From Astrobacterium formosum (GTDB lineage: Bacteria; Pseudomonadota; Alphaproteobacteria; Rhizobiales; Xanthobacteraceae), in NCBI GenBank assembly GCA_030848545.1, contig JAVDCA010000015.1, positions 99,423 through 163,422 of the forward strand: DNA of 64,000 nt, read 5' to 3'. Below are positions 24,555-34,042 of this stretch, piece by piece. Position 1 is the stretch's first letter. Every line of letters begins with the position of its first letter. The translations under genes and the position numbers were made by a program. The notes beneath the pieces were generated by a model. It was not told where the DNA came from, did no database searches, and worked only from the letters and a program-made list of their open reading frames with translations.

Positions 24555-26180
24555 TTAGGTGGCCGATTGGTCGGCCGGTTGCTCGGCATCCTCCGCGTCC
24601 GCCTCGGGCTCGGCCTCCGGCTTGGCGAGATCGGCCTCGCTGATCCAGCCCGCGATGACGCGGGCCTGCATGATCAGGCTTTCGCAATCTTCCCGGGAAA
24701 GTTCGAAGCCATCGAGGATGCCGGCCTCGCGCTTGGTCTCGCCGTCCTTGCGTTCGGTCCAGCCGGCGAGGTCGTCGGTGGCGCAGCCGGCGAGGTCTTC
24801 CACCGTCTTGACGCCCTCTTCGCCGAAGGCGACCAGCATCCGGGTGGTGACGCCGGGCACGTTCTTGAGCTCGTCGGCGACGCCCAGCGCGACCCGCTTG
24901 GCATCGTACTCGGCTTCGATCTGCGCCAGATAGTCACTGGCACGCGCCTGCAATTCGGCGGCGGTGTCCTCGTCGAAACCTTCGATGCTGGCGATTTCCT
25001 TGGTCTCGACCATCGCCAGTTCCTCCACCGAGGTGAAGCCTTCCGACGCCAGGAGCTGGCCGACCACTTCGTCGACGTTGAGCGACTCCATGAAGATCTT
25101 GGTACGCTTCTCGAACTCGGCCTGGCGGCGCTCCGATTCCTCCTGCTCGGTCAGGATGTCGATGTCCCAACCGGTGAGCTGCGAGGCGAGCCGCACGTTC
25201 TGGCCGCGCCGGCCGATGGCGAGCGAAAGCTGTTGGTCCGGCACCACGACGGCGATGCGCTCCTTGTCCTCGTCGAGCACCACCTTGGCGACTTCGGCGG
25301 GGGCGAGCGCGTTGACCACGAAGGTCGGGATGTCGGGCGACCACGGGATGATGTCGATCTTCTCGCCCTGGAGCTCGTTCACCACCGCCTGCACGCGCGA
25401 GCCGCGCATGCCGACGCAGGCCCCGACCGGATCGACCGAACTGTCGCGGGAGATCACCGCGATCTTGGCGCGCGAGCCCGGATCGCGGGCGACCGCCTTC
25501 ACCTCGACGATGCCGTCGTAGATTTCCGGCACTTCCTGGGCGAACAGCTTGGCCATGAATTGCGGGTGCGTGCGCGACAGGAAGATCTGCGGTCCGCGTG
25601 GCTCGCGGCGGACGTCGTAGATGTAGGCGCGGACGCGATCGCCGTTCCTGAACACTTCGCGCGGCAGCAACTCGTCGCGGCGCACGATCGCCTCGCCGCG
25701 GCCGAGATCGACGACGACATTGCCGTACTCGACCCGCTTGACGACGCCGTTGACGATGTCGCCGATGCGGTCCTTGAATTCCTGGTATTGGCGGTCGCGC
25801 TCGGCCTCGCGGACCTTCTGGACGATCACCTGCTTGGCCGATTGGGCGGCGATGCGGCCGTATTCGAGCGGCGGCAGCTGCTCGGCGATGTAGTCGCCGA
25901 CCTGGGCGGCCGGATTGCGGCGGCGGGCGTCTTCGACGCTGATCTGGGTCGCGTCGTTCTCGACCGCGTCCGACACCAGGAGAAGCCGGGACAGGCGCAG
26001 TTCGCCGGTCTTCGGGTTGATCTCGGCGCGGACCTCGGTCTCGCTGCCGTAGCGCGAGCGCGCCGCCTTCTGGATGGCGTCTTCCATGGCGGCGATGACG
26101 ATGCCGCGGTCGATCGATTTTTCACGGGCGACTGCGTCGGCGATCTGCAAGAGCTCGAGCCGGTTGGCACTGACGGCCAT
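24555..26180 (-). CDS. nusA: transcription termination/antitermination factor NusA
   Basis: A 541-residue RNA polymerase-binding factor controlling pausing, termination and antitermination. It has the N-terminal RNAP-binding domain (about 1-130), S1 ([21 protein letters not shown], about 140-205), two KH domains ([19 protein letters not shown] and [20 protein letters not shown]), and C-terminal acidic helix-hairpin-helix repeats ([17 protein letters not shown]). The acidic tail is usual. It starts three bases after the rimP stop. Confidence 0.98.
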   Translation of the reverse strand: MAVSANRLELLQIADAVAREKSIDRGIVIAAMEDAIQKAARSRYGSETEVRAEINPKTGELRLSRLLLVSDAVENDATQISVEDARRRNPAAQVGDYIAEQLPPLEYGRIAAQSAKQVIVQKVREAERDRQYQEFKDRIGDIVNGVVKRVEYGNVVVDLGRGEAIVRRDELLPREVFRNGDRVRAYIYDVRREPRGPQIFLSRTHPQFMAKLFAQEVPEIYDGIVEVKAVARDPGSRAKIAVISRDSSVDPVGACVGMRGSRVQAVVNELQGEKIDIIPWSPDIPTFVVNALAPAEVAKVVLDEDKERIAVVVPDQQLSLAIGRRGQNVRLASQLTGWDIDILTEQEESERRQAEFEKRTKIFMESLNVDEVVGQLLASEGFTSVEELAMVETKEIASIEGFDEDTAAELQARASDYLAQIEAEYDAKRVALGVADELKNVPGVTTRMLVAFGEEGVKTVEDLAGCATDDLAGWTERKDGETKREAGILDGFELSREDCESLIMQARVIAGWISEADLAKPEAEPEADAEDAEQPADQSAT

Positions 26181-26183
26181 CGC

Positions 26184-26864
26184 TCATTCTCCCTCTTCCT
26201 GGGCCGCCTGGCGGACGGTTTGTCCGGATCGGCGGGTGTTTCTGTGGTTTCTGGACGGGTTTTGTTCGGCGCCCGCGGCATCGGCCTCGCGCGCCTCGCG
26301 TTCTTCGGTCTTGCTGCGCCGAAGCGACTCGGCGATCAGCGCATCGGTCAGGACCAGCCGCGCCTCGGCCATGTCGGAGATTGGCAACAGCGGCTCGGCA
26401 TTCTGACCCGGCTTGGCGTCGTCGACGCGCAGGCGCGCGGCTTCGCCCTCGGCGCCGAGAAGCGTGCCGCGGAAGCGCTTGCGGCCTTCGGCGGGGACGT
26501 TCATCTCGATTTTGACGACGTGGCCCGCATGGCGGTCGAAGTCCGAGAGCCGCACCAGAGGCCGGTCGATGCCGGGCGAGGAGACTTCCAGCCGGTAGGC
26601 GCGCTCGATCGGATCGGTCTCGTCGAGCACGGGCGACAGCGCCCGCGACACCGTCTCGCAGTCCTCGATTTGCATGCTGCCGTCGGAACGCTCGGCCATG
26701 ACCTGGACGGTGCAGCCGAGCTCGCCCGACACGCGAATGCGCACGAGGCGATATCCGCACGCTTCGATGACGGGTTCGGCGACGGCGGCGACGCGCGCGG
26801 CAAGCCCGGTTTCGACGATCAGCCGCCGTTCCATGGTCGCGCCCGTGTCTGCCGCCTGCGTCAT
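26184..26864 (-). CDS. rimP: ribosome maturation factor RimP
   Basis: A 226-residue 30S maturation factor and first gene of the nusA-infB operon. Family segments are [34 protein letters not shown] and [20 protein letters not shown]. The C-terminal 45 residues form a basic and Glu-rich extension that is not part of the conserved fold. The start is taken at ATG 26864; ATGs at 26933 (would run into the leader hairpin) and 26834 are alternatives. None has a strong ribosome site. The 5' leader contains a terminator-like hairpin. Confidence 0.93.
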   Translation of the reverse strand: MTQAADTGATMERRLIVETGLAARVAAVAEPVIEACGYRLVRIRVSGELGCTVQVMAERSDGSMQIEDCETVSRALSPVLDETDPIERAYRLEVSSPGIDRPLVRLSDFDRHAGHVVKIEMNVPAEGRKRFRGTLLGAEGEAARLRVDDAKPGQNAEPLLPISDMAEARLVLTDALIAESLRRSKTEEREAREADAAGAEQNPSRNHRNTRRSGQTVRQAAQEEGE

Positions 26865-27260
26865 GGGATCCAGGTTCAAGGTCTTTCGTTCTGCCCGGGT
26901 TCGCGCCCGCTTGTCGGACCGGCGCGTAAACAAAAAAGAGCGGGTCCCGGGCGGGGCCCACTCTCACGATCCGTTCGGATCCAATCCGAGCGATATGAGA
27001 TGTCCATATACGGACAACGGCAATATAGCGATTTGCACCGCCGCCGCAAGGGTGCTCGCAACAACCGTTCCGTGGTGGGCAATTCCGGTATGGGGTGCGG
27101 CGCAAGCCCATGCGCCTTGCCGTGTGGCTCCATCATTCAACCGCATGCGGTATTATTTAACCAGCCCCTAACGTTTCCTTCAGCTTCGGTCCTTAGGCTG
27201 GGGCCTCGCAATCCGGGCCGGTGCCCGGGCTCGCCTGTGGACGCCGGTGCGCGGAATCCT
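26865..27260. other. 396-bp divergent spacer between rimP and the DUF2336 gene
   Basis: It holds the rimP leader hairpin, a dyad TGTCC-ATATAC-GGACA at 27001-27016, and a relatively AT-rich core (27000-27035) that probably contains the promoter(s) of the leftward operon. A second AT-rich patch at 27145-27185 is a candidate promoter for the rightward gene. No small gene was seen. Confidence 0.55.
26932..26963 (-). promoter_or_regulatory. terminator-like hairpin in the rimP leader (putative attenuator)
   Basis: On the minus strand an 11-position stem (two non-Watson-Crick positions), with left arm GAGTGGGCCCC and right arm GGGACCCGCTC around a GCCC loop, is followed at once by TTTTTTG. It lies 68-100 bases upstream of the rimP start, inside the likely leader RNA. 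A GATCCG-N2-CGGATC dyad just upstream could compete for folding. A rimP-leader attenuator family has been proposed in bacteria from sequence surveys; that this is one is inference. Confidence 0.7.
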
Positions 27261-28340
27261 ATGCCGTATTCGGTCATCGCCGAGATCGAGGAAGTCTTGC
27301 GTTCTGGCTCGGCGGATCGCCTCGACCGCACGCTGCGCCAGATCACCGATCTCTTCGTCCACGGCGCGCCCCTCTACACCGAAGATCATGTGCAGCTGTT
27401 CGACGACGTCCTCGGCCGCCTGGTGCAGGAGATCGAGCAGCGCGCGCTGGCGGAACTCGCGACCCGTCTCGCCCCCATCGAGAACGCGCCCATCGGCGTC
27501 GTGCGGCGGCTTGCCCAGGACGACGACATTGCGGTCGCCGGCCCGCTGCTCAAGCGCTCGCCGCGCCTGGCCGATGCCGAACTCGCCGATATCGCGCTGC
27601 GCAAGGGCCAGGGGCATCTTCTGGCCATATCGGAACGCCCGCGCATCGCCGAGGCGGTCACCGACGTGCTGGTACGGCGGGGCGACCAGCAGGTGGCGCG
27701 GCAGGTGGCCGCCAATCGCGGCGCCAAGCTCTCCGAGGCGTCGTTCAGCCGCCTGGTGGACCGGGCCGCCGGCGACGATGTACTGGCCGAGCGCGTCGGC
27801 CGCAGGCCCGACATTCCGCCCCGCATCTTCCGTCACCTGGTGATGCGCGCCACCGAACTGGTGCAGCGCCGCCTCCTGGCGGCCGCGCGGCCGGAAACCC
27901 AGGCGGAGATCAGCCGCATCATCGCCAAGGTGTCGCGGGAGGTCGTTCGGCCGAGCTTCGACTTCCGCCCGGCCCAAAAGCTCGTGCTCGATCTGCATCA
28001 GGCGGGAGAACTGGACGAAGCCCGGCTCGCCGCCTTTGCGGACCAGGGCCGCTTCGAGGAAGCCGTGGCGGCACTGTCGCTGATCTGCGCCGTCCCGATC
28101 CCGGTCATCGAGCGGTTGATGACCGGCGAGCGCGCCGACCCGGCGTTGATCCTGTGCAAGGCGGCCGGGTTCGAGTGGTCCACCGCGCAGGCCGTGATGA
28201 TCGTCGCGGCCCGCGACGCGCGCCCGAGCCGCCAGGCGATCGCCGACGCGGCCGCCAACTACGAGCTCCTGTCGGCAGCCGCCGCCCAGCGGGTGGTCCG
28301 GTTCTGGCAGGCGCGGCCGGACGAAGACGATTTGTTCTGA
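27261..28340 (+). CDS. DUF2336 domain protein
   Basis: A 359-residue cytoplasmic, almost wholly helical protein of the DUF2336 family, which is largely restricted to alphaproteobacteria and built of HEAT-like helical repeats. Typical segments are RQITDLFVHGAPLYTEDHVQ near the start, RRLAQDDDIAVAGPLLKRSP and VTDVLVRRGDQQVARQVAAN. No catalytic motif, signal peptide or membrane segment is seen. ATG 27261 follows GCGGAA. It stands alone, divergent from the rimP operon and convergent with trmB. Function unknown; a scaffold or protein-interaction role is the most that can be guessed. Confidence 0.85.
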   Translation: MPYSVIAEIEEVLRSGSADRLDRTLRQITDLFVHGAPLYTEDHVQLFDDVLGRLVQEIEQRALAELATRLAPIENAPIGVVRRLAQDDDIAVAGPLLKRSPRLADAELADIALRKGQGHLLAISERPRIAEAVTDVLVRRGDQQVARQVAANRGAKLSEASFSRLVDRAAGDDVLAERVGRRPDIPPRIFRHLVMRATELVQRRLLAAARPETQAEISRIIAKVSREVVRPSFDFRPAQKLVLDLHQAGELDEARLAAFADQGRFEEAVAALSLICAVPIPVIERLMTGERADPALILCKAAGFEWSTAQAVMIVAARDARPSRQAIADAAANYELLSAAAAQRVVRFWQARPDEDDLF

Positions 28341-28351
28341 TGAGTTCCGTG

Positions 28352-28451
28352 GTCATTCCGGGGCGGCCGAAGGCCGAACCCGGAATCCCGCCACAAATTC
28401 AGTGCGCGCCGCTGGATTCCGGGTTCGCGCTGGCGCGCGCCCCGGAATGAC
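28352..28451. repeat. 100-bp extragenic palindromic element
   Basis: Outer 13-bp arms (28352-28364 with 28439-28451) are perfect complements, and an inner pair around CCCGGAATCC / GGATTCCGGG nests inside, giving a large cruciform. It sits between convergent DUF2336 and trmB, so it may also terminate both. This repeat type is common in Bradyrhizobium/Rhodopseudomonas-like genomes. Confidence 0.8.
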
Positions 28452-28476
28452 GCGGAACATTGATTTGCTTGCAGTA

Positions 28477-29187
28477 TCAAACGCGCCGGAACACGAGATA
28501 GCAGGGCGAGCGCCCCTCGCTCCTCGCCTTGGCCTCGTAGCGGGTCGGCGTGTAGCCGGGCCATGGCTGCCGCCAGTCGTCGGCCTGTTCCGCCGTCCAC
28601 TGGAAGGACGGCGAGCGCATCAGGCACTCCAGCGTCCAAGCGGCATAGTGCGGCCAGTCGGTGGCAAAACGGAATTCGCCGCCGGGCTTGAGCACGCGGG
28701 CGAACGCGGCGACGCTGTCGTCCTGCACGAAACGGCGTTTCCAGTGGCGGCGCTTCGGCCAGGGGTCGGGATAAAGAAGATCGATGCGCGCGAGGCCGCC
28801 GTCGGGCAGCCGTGGCAGGAGTCCGCCCGCATCGCCGAAATGGAGCCGGATGTTGTCGAGTCCGCCGGCTTCGACCTGCGCCAAAATCTTCGCCATGCCG
28901 TTGACGAAGGCTTCGCAGCCGATGAACCCCACCTGATGATCGCGCGTCGCCTCGGCGACGAGATGCTCGCCGCCGCCGAAGCCGATTTCCAGCCGCACGG
29001 CCTCCACCGGCCGTGCGAACAAGGCCTTGAGGCCGGCCACCGTCAGGGCGCCGCTGCCGACTGAAAGCTGTGGCAGCAGCGTGCCCATCAATTCGGCATG
29101 GTGGGCCCGCAGCGGATGCCCCTTGCGGCGCCCGAAGAAGGCGCCGCCACGATGATCCTCGTCGGTATCGCTGTCGCGCATCGACAT
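28477..29187 (-). CDS. trmB: tRNA (guanine-N7)-methyltransferase TrmB
   Basis: A 236-residue SAM-dependent methyltransferase that makes m7G46 in tRNA variable loops. The SAM site is RLEIGFGGGEHLV and the family-specific LLYPDPWPKRRHWKRRF motif is present, followed by FRFATDWPHYAAW. ATG 29187 has AGGA at seven bases. It starts 37 bases after the metK stop; placing a methyltransferase behind SAM synthetase is logical and common in this order. Confidence 0.95.
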   Translation of the reverse strand: MSMRDSDTDEDHRGGAFFGRRKGHPLRAHHAELMGTLLPQLSVGSGALTVAGLKALFARPVEAVRLEIGFGGGEHLVAEATRDHQVGFIGCEAFVNGMAKILAQVEAGGLDNIRLHFGDAGGLLPRLPDGGLARIDLLYPDPWPKRRHWKRRFVQDDSVAAFARVLKPGGEFRFATDWPHYAAWTLECLMRSPSFQWTAEQADDWRQPWPGYTPTRYEAKARSEGRSPCYLVFRRV

Positions 29188-29224
29188 CCCGCGTTCCTGC
29201 GATGCGCGCTGGCCGCGGTCGGGT

Positions 29225-30415
29225 TCAGACGGAGCGGCGGATGGCGTCGGCGAGATCGGTCGCTTCCCAGGAGAAGCCGCCGTCACTCTCTGGCGGGCGG
29301 CCGAAGTGGCCGTAGGAGGAGGTGCGGGCGTAGATGGGCCGATTGAGCTTGAGGTGCTCGCGGATGCCGCGGGGCGACAGATCCATCACCTCGCCGAGTA
29401 CGGTCTCGAGCTTGCCTTCGTCGACCTTGCCGGTGCCGTGCAGATCGACATAGAGGGACAGCGGGCGGCTGACGCCGATCGCGTAGGCGATCTGAATGGT
29501 GCAGCGGTCGGCCAGTTCGGCGGCGACCACGTTCTTGGCGAGATAGCGCGCCGCGTAGGCGGCCGAGCGGTCGACCTTGGTGGGATCCTTGCCCGAGAAG
29601 GCGCCGCCGCCGTGCGGGGCCGCGCCGCCGTAGGTGTCGACGATGATCTTGCGGCCGGTGAGACCGCAGTCGCCGTCCGGACCCCCGATGACGAATTTAC
29701 CGGTCGGATTGACGTGCCACACCGTCTTGCCGTTGACCCAGCCCTGCGGCAACGCCTGGCGGACGAACGGCTCGACGATGGCGCGGATATCGTCGGAGGT
29801 CTGCTCCTCGCGGGTGTGCTGGGTCGACACCACGATCTCGACCGCCTCGACGGGCTTGCCGTTCTCGTAACGCAAGGTCACCTGGCTCTTGGCGTCGGGT
29901 CCGAGCGTGTTGGTCCTGCCGGCATGGCGCGCCTCGGCCATCAGCTTGAGGATCTTGTGGGCGTAGAAAATGGGGGCCGGCATCAACTCCGGCGTTTCGC
30001 GGCACGCATAGCCGAACATGATGCCCTGGTCGCCGGCGCCCTCGTCCTTGTTGCCGGTGGAATCGACGCCCTGGGCGATGTCGGCCGACTGCGCATGCAG
30101 GAGGACTTCCACCCTGGCGTTCTGCCAATGGAAGCCGTCTTGGGCATAGCCGATGTCGCGGATGGCCGCGCGGGCACGCTCGGTCACGAGATCGATGGTG
30201 ATGTCGGCGGGCCCGCGGGTCTCGCCGGCGATCACCACTCGATTCGTCGTGCACAACGTCTCGCAGGCTACGCGCAGATTGCGCGGATCCCAGCCGTATT
30301 TCGGACCGAGTTCGAAGAACGCGTCTACGACCTCGTCGGAGATACGGTCACAGACCTTGTCCGGATGACCTTCGGAAACGGATTCGCTGGTGAAGAGATA
30401 GTTTGCGCGCGACAC
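29225..30415 (-). CDS. metK: S-adenosylmethionine synthetase MetK
   Basis: A 396-residue enzyme making SAM from methionine and ATP. Family motifs are [30 protein letters not shown] and [21 protein letters not shown]. The start codon is GTG 30415 with GGGAG upstream; no in-frame ATG precedes it. The 152-bp leader after the PhrR/PraR gene has a CCCACA/TGTGGG hairpin but no SAM riboswitch that I recognise. It is followed by trmB in the same direction. Confidence 0.97.
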   Translation of the reverse strand: MSRANYLFTSESVSEGHPDKVCDRISDEVVDAFFELGPKYGWDPRNLRVACETLCTTNRVVIAGETRGPADITIDLVTERARAAIRDIGYAQDGFHWQNARVEVLLHAQSADIAQGVDSTGNKDEGAGDQGIMFGYACRETPELMPAPIFYAHKILKLMAEARHAGRTNTLGPDAKSQVTLRYENGKPVEAVEIVVSTQHTREEQTSDDIRAIVEPFVRQALPQGWVNGKTVWHVNPTGKFVIGGPDGDCGLTGRKIIVDTYGGAAPHGGGAFSGKDPTKVDRSAAYAARYLAKNVVAAELADRCTIQIAYAIGVSRPLSLYVDLHGTGKVDEGKLETVLGEVMDLSPRGIREHLKLNRPIYARTSSYGHFGRPPESDGGFSWEATDLADAIRRSV

Positions 30416-30567
30416 CGATCATTACTCCCGCAAGACGCGGAGTGGTCCGCGCCGGATCCCAAATGGCGATGTTCTTGCAACGTACCCACAACGGGGTCAA
30501 GGTGTGGGCAGCGATGGGCGGGCAGAACAATCAAAATCGCGCGAAAATTACACGCAATCAGCGAATA

Positions 30568-30981
30568 TCATTCCTCTCCGGCAATCTGTTCAACGAGATC
30601 GACGATGCGACGACGCAGCTTGGCGTCTTCGATGCGCATGAATGCCTTGGTCAGCGCCAGTCCGTCCGAGGTCGCCAGGAAGTCGGACACGTAGGTCGGC
30701 GACGGCGCCTCATTGAGACCGTTTTCGGACCAGGTGGCGGTGCCCGGGATTTCCGGCGCGCCCTCGAAGAAGAAGGCCACCGGGACTTGAAGAATCTGGG
30801 AAATCTGCTGCAGCCGGCTCGCACCGATCCGGTTCGTGCCCTTCTCGTATTTCTGCACCTGCTGGAACGTCAGACCAAGCGCGTCGCCTAGTTTCTCCTG
30901 ACTCATTCCGAGCATCATTCGGCGCATGCGTACCCGGCTGCCCACATGTTTATCTATGGGGTTGGGCGCCTTTTTAACCAT
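30568..30981 (-). CDS. praR: XRE-family repressor of the PhrR/PraR type
   Basis: A 137-residue regulator with an N-terminal Cro/C1-type HTH (residues about 11-66: HVGSRVRMRRMMLGMSQEKL, then LTFQQVQKYEKGTNRIGASR) and a helical C-terminal dimerisation part. The sequence and its place between lnt and metK match the rhizobial PhrR/PraR regulators: PhrR of Sinorhizobium was found beside actA (an lnt homologue) as a low-pH-induced gene, and PraR represses surface and biofilm genes in rhizobia. ATG 30981 has AGGAG at six bases. A 244-bp AT-rich leader suggests its own promoter. The target set is unknown here. Confidence 0.82.
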   Translation of the reverse strand: MVKKAPNPIDKHVGSRVRMRRMMLGMSQEKLGDALGLTFQQVQKYEKGTNRIGASRLQQISQILQVPVAFFFEGAPEIPGTATWSENGLNEAPSPTYVSDFLATSDGLALTKAFMRIEDAKLRRRIVDLVEQIAGEE

Positions 30982-31225
30982 AACATTCTCCTATGCATCC
31001 CCCGTCGCACGTAATGTTCACCGGAACCGCTTGAGGTGCAATCAGTGATTTGCCCAACCCAGCCGATAAACGTCAAAAACATGTGAAAAATCTTATCTCT
31101 TTGAAATTGAATGCAATTCGTAGCGTCAACTGTCCTTAGTACTACGTAAAGTTCCCAAAGTAATCTCTGACGCTGGAGCGTCTCTTCTTTGGCTGTATTG
31201 TTAATGAAATGAAGAAGTCCAGGCC
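30982..31225 (-). promoter_or_regulatory. AT-rich upstream region of praR
   Basis: This 244-bp spacer is much more AT-rich than its surroundings, especially 31060-31210. On the minus strand it has two TTGACG boxes (31124-31129 and 31071-31076) and a TAAGAT box (31090-31095), though no pair has ideal spacing. A GACGCT-GG-AGCGTC dyad follows the lnt stop. It most likely holds the praR promoter and operator; homologues autoregulate. Confidence 0.5.
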
Positions 31226-32827
31226 TTACTTGGATGTTCCCTTGCGGACGCGGGCAGCCGCCGCGGCGGTAATAATGGAAGCAATCAGCAGGCTGATCGG
31301 GATGTCCCCCATTCGTGCATAGCTGGGCTTCTCGATGGCGCGCGGCAGGGGAGAATCAATGATCCCTTGCGCTCCCAGCGGTAGCGAGCGGACAATCCGG
31401 CCGACCGGGTCTGCAACCATAGATATGCCATTGTTCGCCGCGCGGGCGATCGGCAATCCTTCTTCGATCGCGCGCAGGCGCGCCTGCTGGACATGCTGGT
31501 GGGGACCCGAGCTGATGCCGAACCAGGCGTCGTTTGTCAGGTTGATGAGCCAGCCGGGGCGTTCGCCGGCCGGCACCGCCGCGCCGGGAAAAATGACCTC
31601 GTAGCAGATCAGCGGCAGAAAGCGCGGGCCCGGCGGGGCGTCGATGAGGCGACGCCGGTCGCCGGCGAAGAAACCTCCCGGCTGCTTGGTCAACTGGATC
31701 AGGCCGAGTTTTTCGAGTGCGCCCTGGAACGGCAGATATTCGCCGAACGGCACCAGATGCAGCTTGTCGTAGACCGACAGGATCGTGCCGTCGTGGCCGA
31801 TCACATAGACGGAATTGTAGGCCCGCATCCGCGGCGGGTTGTCGGAGGATTCTTCGATACGGGCTCCGCCCGTGATCAGGGTGGTGCCCGGCGGCAGCAG
31901 GTTGGCGATTTCGGCGAGCGCCTCGGGTTCGCGGGTCAGGAAGAACGGGAACGCGGATTCGGGCCAGATCAGGTGGGTGACGCCCGTGAGGCCGTTCTTC
32001 TCCGGGCCGCTGGCGCGCGCCGAAAGCGCGACATAGCGCTCCATCACGTCGCGTTTGGCGTTGTAGTTGAACTTGGCGTCCTGTGGCAGATCGGGCTGCA
32101 TGATGCGCAGCCGCACCCCGTCCACGAACCCGGTCGGATGGGTCGCAAGGCGCACCGCGCCGTAGACGGACAGAAGCGCGAGCACGGCCACCGCGATCGC
32201 CGGCGCGAGCCAGCGGCGCGGATTGTCGGCGCGTTCATCGGCGAGCACCGCCGGCGTCGTGAACACCGCGACGGCGATGAAGGTCATGCCCCAAAGGCCG
32301 ACGAGCGAAGCCGTCTGCGCCAAGGCGAGCGGACCGGCGAGCGTCTGGCCGAACGCGTTCCAGGGAAAGCCCGTGAGGATATGGCCACGCAGCCATTCGG
32401 CCAGCGTCAGGGCGGCGGCGAAGACGAGGATGCGCGCGGGACCGGTGGTCCACAGCGCGCGAGCGAGGGCGAATCCCGCGGCGGTGAACAGGGCGAGCCC
32501 CGCCGGCAGGGCTACGACCGCGAACGGCAACAGCCAGCCGAACGTCTTGACGTCCACCAGGAAGGCGTAGCCGACCCAATACAGCCCGGCAAGAAAGTAG
32601 CCGAACCCGAACCAGAAGCCCGCCAGGGCCGCCGCGATGATGCCCTCTCGGCGGTCGCCGGAGCCGTCGACGAGCCAGATCGCCACCGGAAACGTCAGGA
32701 ACATGACCGGCCAGATCTCGAACGGCGCCAGGGCCAGGACCGAGACGGCGCCGGCGATGGCGGCGATCACCGCTCGCCGCCACCCCCAGGCGAGCATGAT
32801 CCGGTGGGCGAGGGTGCCGAGCTTCAC
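31226..32827 (-). CDS. lnt: apolipoprotein N-acyltransferase Lnt
   Basis: A 533-residue inner-membrane enzyme that adds the third acyl chain to lipoproteins. The N-terminal half has six or so hydrophobic segments (about 15-230), followed by a nitrilase-type domain with the Glu (HLIWPESAFPFF), Lys (SVYDKLHLVPFGEYLP) and Cys (LPLICYEVIFP) triad, and a last transmembrane helix at the C-terminus. The start is GTG 32827, overlapping the corC stop (GTGA), a sign of translational coupling. In Sinorhizobium the homologue (actA) is needed for acid tolerance. Confidence 0.96.
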   Translation of the reverse strand: MKLGTLAHRIMLAWGWRRAVIAAIAGAVSVLALAPFEIWPVMFLTFPVAIWLVDGSGDRREGIIAAALAGFWFGFGYFLAGLYWVGYAFLVDVKTFGWLLPFAVVALPAGLALFTAAGFALARALWTTGPARILVFAAALTLAEWLRGHILTGFPWNAFGQTLAGPLALAQTASLVGLWGMTFIAVAVFTTPAVLADERADNPRRWLAPAIAVAVLALLSVYGAVRLATHPTGFVDGVRLRIMQPDLPQDAKFNYNAKRDVMERYVALSARASGPEKNGLTGVTHLIWPESAFPFFLTREPEALAEIANLLPPGTTLITGGARIEESSDNPPRMRAYNSVYVIGHDGTILSVYDKLHLVPFGEYLPFQGALEKLGLIQLTKQPGGFFAGDRRRLIDAPPGPRFLPLICYEVIFPGAAVPAGERPGWLINLTNDAWFGISSGPHQHVQQARLRAIEEGLPIARAANNGISMVADPVGRIVRSLPLGAQGIIDSPLPRAIEKPSYARMGDIPISLLIASIITAAAAARVRKGTSK

Positions 32828-34029
32828 GGTTGTCGCGCCGGCGGCACGGCGTCGTCGGCCGGGTCGGATGTCGTCGCGGGCCCGGCGGCCGGCGGCGTTT
32901 CGACCGTCCCGGCATCGGTCTCGCCCGTTGCCTCGCTGGCGGCCGGTCCATCGGGCGGCGTCGGCGAACCAGCGGTCGGGCGGCGTCCGCCGTCGACGCG
33001 GGTCAGTCGTGGCTGGCGGCGGCGCAGGATGCGCAGCCGCTTGACGCGGCGAGGATCGGCATCGAGCACCTCGATCTCGAACGGCCCCGGTCCCGGTATC
33101 AACTCGCCGCGCACCGGCAGGCGGCCGACCTGGCCGACCAGATAGCCGCCCAGCGTGTCGACCTCCTCGCTCGCCTCGCCGACGTCGAAGTCGGCGCCCA
33201 CCATGGCGACCACGTCGTCGAGGCGGGCGCGGGCGTCGGCCAGCCATGAGCCGTCGGCCTGGCGCACGATCGGGTGCTCGTCGCCCTCGTCGTGTTCGTC
33301 CTCGATGTCGCCAACGATCTGTTCGACGATGTCTTCCATGGACACGAGGCCGTCGGTGCCGCCGTATTCGTCGATCACCAGGGCGAGATGGATGTGGGTC
33401 GCCTGCATCTTGGCCAGGAGATCGATCGCCGGCATGGACGGCGGCACGAACAGGACCGGCCGCACGATTGCGGTCGACGACAGCGGCATGGACAGGTCGA
33501 TCGCCTTGAGGTCGAGACCGGCGGTCTTCTTGCGCCGGCTTTTCGACTCCGGCGACACGGCGGCCCGTGCCGTCATGAACGCGATCAGGTCGCGGATGTG
33601 CACCATGCCGGCCGGATCGTCGAGGGTCTCCTTGTAGACGACGAGGCGCGAATGGGCGGCCTTCTCGAAAACCTTGACGAGTTCGCCGAGCAGGATGTCG
33701 TCGGCGACCGCGACGATGTCGGCGCGCGGCACCATGACGTCCTCGACCCGGCGCTCGCGCAAGCCGAGGATGTTCTTGAGCATGGTGCTCTCTTCCGGCG
33801 AGAAGCCAGCGTCGCGGCTCGCCCCCGCCTCGAGCGCATCCTCGAGGTCTTCGCGCATGAAACCGGGCTTGAAGCCGAACAACCCGCGGATGAAGCGGAC
33901 GAACCAGCGCTCGGTGTCTCGGGTCTCCCGCGCCGTGACGGGGACTGGAAGATTGCGGTTGTCGGTGGAAACGTCCGCGAATTCGCTGCGACTTTGCGCG
34001 TGGGTACTTGGCACGTCGGTGTCGGGCAT
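32824..34029 (-). CDS. corC: CorC/HlyC-type CBS-domain protein
   Basis: A 401-residue cytoplasmic protein with two CBS domains (VEDVMVPRADIVAVADDILL and IVRPVLFVPPSMPAIDLLAK regions) and a C-terminal CorC/HlyC domain (GGYLVGQVGRLPVRGELI), linked to divalent-cation efflux. It lacks a transmembrane DUF21 domain, as usual for the ybeY-linked form. The final 65 residues are a Pro/Ala/Thr-rich tail. The start is taken at ATG 34029, 13 bases after ybeY; ATG 34056 would overlap it. Neither has a clear ribosome site. Confidence 0.92.
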   Translation of the reverse strand: MPDTDVPSTHAQSRSEFADVSTDNRNLPVPVTARETRDTERWFVRFIRGLFGFKPGFMREDLEDALEAGASRDAGFSPEESTMLKNILGLRERRVEDVMVPRADIVAVADDILLGELVKVFEKAAHSRLVVYKETLDDPAGMVHIRDLIAFMTARAAVSPESKSRRKKTAGLDLKAIDLSMPLSSTAIVRPVLFVPPSMPAIDLLAKMQATHIHLALVIDEYGGTDGLVSMEDIVEQIVGDIEDEHDEGDEHPIVRQADGSWLADARARLDDVVAMVGADFDVGEASEEVDTLGGYLVGQVGRLPVRGELIPGPGPFEIEVLDADPRRVKRLRILRRRQPRLTRVDGGRRPTAGSPTPPDGPAASEATGETDAGTVETPPAAGPATTSDPADDAVPPARQP

Positions 34030-34042
34030 GGCGGTCAAAACA

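Noticed and set aside
24156..27260. Upstream extension of the DUF2336 frame across the minus-strand nusA and rimP region
   Set aside because: It is antisense to nusA and rimP; the DUF2336 family sequence begins at 27261.
30416..30567. Possible SAM riboswitch before metK
   Set aside because: Only a simple CCCACA/TGTGGG hairpin is seen; it does not match the conserved cores of the SAM-sensing RNAs I know.
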